DNA of 34,412 nt from Saprospiraceae bacterium (GTDB taxonomy: Bacteria; Bacteroidota; Bacteroidia; Chitinophagales; Saprospiraceae): contig JAHDBJ010000048.1 of the NCBI GenBank assembly GCA_020630435.1, forward strand, positions 1-34,412, given 5' to 3'. Below are positions 32,445 through 34,412 of this stretch, in pieces. The position numbers were made by a program, and so were the translations under genes. Under the pieces are notes generated by a model. The model ran no database searches. It saw nothing but the letters and a program-made list of their open reading frames with translations, and was not told where the DNA came from. Every line of letters begins with the position of its first letter. Positions within the stretch are counted from its first letter, which is position 1.

Positions 32445-34412
32445 ATTTTAATCGCACCAGTATGGTATTGAAACTATTGTAGAGTACTGTCGATATGAAT
32501 ACGGTGTAACATTTTAATCGCACCAGTATGGTATTGAAACATCATGATAAACATATCATGTATAGTTTGCTATACTATTTTAATCGCACCAGTATGGTAT
32601 TGAAACGTAAGCAATACAAGACAAAAAAGGCAGCTATTGAGGATTTTAATCGCACCAGTATGGTATTGAAACCCGTTAAAAACTTGATGATCTGGGTAAG
32701 AATATAAAATTTTAATCGCACCAGTATGGTATTGAAACAGGAATCCTAAAAAATGACTTTCAATAAGAACCTGAATTTTAATCGCACCAGTATGGTATTG
32801 AAACTTACTATTATTGCTAATAACGCCGTCTATATCTTATTTTAATCGCACCAGTATGGTATTGAAACTGTGCTGTATATATTTTATATCGTGAAGGTGA
32901 GGACAATTTTAATCGCACCAGTATGGTATTGAAACAGTGGTAAAAAATATTGCGTACAGTCAGCAGGCAAATTTTAATCGCACCAGTATGGTATTGAAAC
33001 TATTTAGATCGTGGTGGTCAAAATGAATTTGCAATTATTTTAATCGCACCAGTATGGTATTGAAACAACAAGTGAATACTCTATTACTTTTCTAATATTA
33101 TATTTTAATCGCACCAGTATGGTATTGAAACAATGTCGTTTTTCCTGTGTTATTTTCTTTTGAAAATATTTTAATCGCACCAGTATGGTATTGAAACGAA
33201 ACACTAGCATACCAGCTTGACATACGAGGGATCATTTTAATCGCACCAGTATGGTATTGAAACGGGGCTTGTTTTTATTCCATTTGTTGTGAAATATATA
33301 TTTTAATCGCACCAGTATGGTATTGAAACTTGACTTTGATAGGTATAAAGTCAAGATTTTTAATGATTTTAATCGCACCAGTATGGTATTGAAACGTTTT
33401 ACCAGGTCGGAATTAGAAATATTTAGACAGTATTTTAATCGCACCAGTATGGTATTGAAACATCATTTGCGCTTTCCGTTGAAGCGTGAACGGTACATTT
33501 TAATCGCACCAGTATGGTATTGAAACTCAATAATGAATATTATTATTGAGGTAATAATTAATGATTTTAATCGCACCAGTATGGTATTGAAACTATAAAA
33601 TGCGCCGCTTTGTCCTACATACACGATCCATTTTAATCGCACCAGTATGGTATTGAAACGTAGGTGCATCCCTCTAGCTCTATAGTACGTTGGTAGATTT
33701 TAATCGCACCAGTATGGTATTGAAACGCCGAACATAGTGATACAAGGGTTTCAAGACGACCAAATTTTAATCGCACCAGTATGGTATTGAAACAGTAAGT
33801 GAAAGGTGCATCAAAAGTGTTAATTAACTATTTTAATCGCACCAGTATGGTATTGAAACATATATAATGCTGTGTCGCAAAAGTTTGCTAATGCTATTTT
33901 AATCGCACCAGTATGGTATTGAAACGTATCTTTTTAAATGTTTTTGAAATTCTTCTGAAATTTTAATCGCACCAGTATGGTATTGAAACACGGCTGGAGA
34001 TAAAAAGCGGTTCAGGACTTCTTGATTTTAATCGCACCAGTATGGTATTGAAACGTGAAACTCATTTTTAAACCGTAAATATTTCGAGGAATTTTAATCG
34101 CACCAGTATGGTATTGAAACTAAACATTTCGAGGAATACAGACATGAGTGAATAACAATTTTAATCGCACCAGTATGGTATTGAAACTCTGCTATAAGTT
34201 TTTGTTGCCTTATAGCGTGGTTGCATTTTAATCGCACCAGTATGGTATTGAAACGCAATCTATCAAACACGAGAGCAGGGGCAAATAATTAATTTTAATC
34301 GCACCAGTATGGTATTGAAACTCCTTTTCACATAGTAACTTTTTGGCTCAAAATCCTATTTTAATCGCACCAGTATGGTATTGAAACTCCTTTTCACATA
34401 GTAACTTTTTGG
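32445..34412 (+). CRISPR. CRISPR array 2: 30 repeats in view, continues past the window
   Basis: The 30-bp repeats start ATTTTAATCGCACC and end GGTATTGAAAC. They differ from array 1 repeats at positions 11 (C for T), 18 (A for T) and 22 (T for A). Positions 12-22 form an uninterrupted stem ACCA-GTA-TGGT. Twenty-nine full spacers of about 34-37 bp and one cut by the window edge are visible. Repeats are uniform, so no degenerate trailer end is reached. The last two spacers (34322 onward and 34388 onward) begin identically for all 25 visible bases, a tandem duplication. Two adjacent spacers (34055-34090 and 34121-34157) overlap in sequence. It lies directly after cas2, as the primary array of the system. 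Confidence 0.98.

Noticed and set aside
33232-33669. Open frames within array 2 with repeated peptide FNTILVRLK or FNRTSMVLK
   Set aside because: Same reason: repeat-derived frames in a CRISPR array.

Overview
The window looks like chromosomal DNA from an AT-rich member of the Bacteroidota, probably close to the Saprospiria. Three kinds of evidence point there: type IX secretion (T9SS) C-terminal sorting domains with a YPNP motif, a HU-CCDC81/SPOR division protein with DUF4920 and DUF6702-type exported proteins, and promoters of the TTTG / TAnnTTTG class. The genus assignment is inference only.

Left part (1-10153): housekeeping and envelope genes. On the minus strand are a small lipoprotein fragment, a HU-SPOR membrane protein, an LpxD-family acyltransferase, a frameshifted S41 peptidase, a DinB-fold fusion protein, a DUF4920 lipoprotein and a membrane-anchored patatin-like lipase. 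On the plus strand are lspA and a methylmalonyl-CoA mutase small-subunit gene. The mutase gene stops short, exactly where the leader of CRISPR array 1 begins.

Middle (10154-20605): array 1 has 37 repeats of 30 bp. It is followed by a small membrane protein, a DUF6702-like exported protein, a very large secreted protein that combines a sulfatase, a YHYH domain, MopE-type metal-binding repeats and a T9SS signal, and a convergent 1147-residue T9SS-exported adhesin-like protein.

Right part (20606-34412): a type I (I-B-like) CRISPR-Cas operon, all on the plus strand: WYL regulator, cas6, cas3, cas8, cas7, cas5, cas4, cas1, cas2, then array 2 (30 repeats in view, running off the window). The operon has been invaded repeatedly. 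An IS200-like element with palindromic ends sits between cas8 and cas7 and supplies the last codons of cas8. A REP-associated transposase with two long hairpins and a gene remnant sit between cas5 and cas4. A truncated four-helix-bundle (S23) gene sits between cas4 and cas1. The single Cas3 has its HD nuclease domain at the C-terminus instead of the usual N-terminus.

The two arrays use repeats that differ at three positions. Their leaders have the same architecture: GTCGTCGA, 28 nt, TYGACGAC, then TTTG-N19-TATATTTA about 19 nt before the first repeat. They therefore probably share one Cas1/Cas2/Cas4 adaptation machine and one Cas6/Cascade. The arrays also carry an almost identical spacer (two mismatches), each has a tandem spacer duplication, and array 2 has a pair of adjacent spacers with overlapping sequence. 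No RNA genes were recognised.
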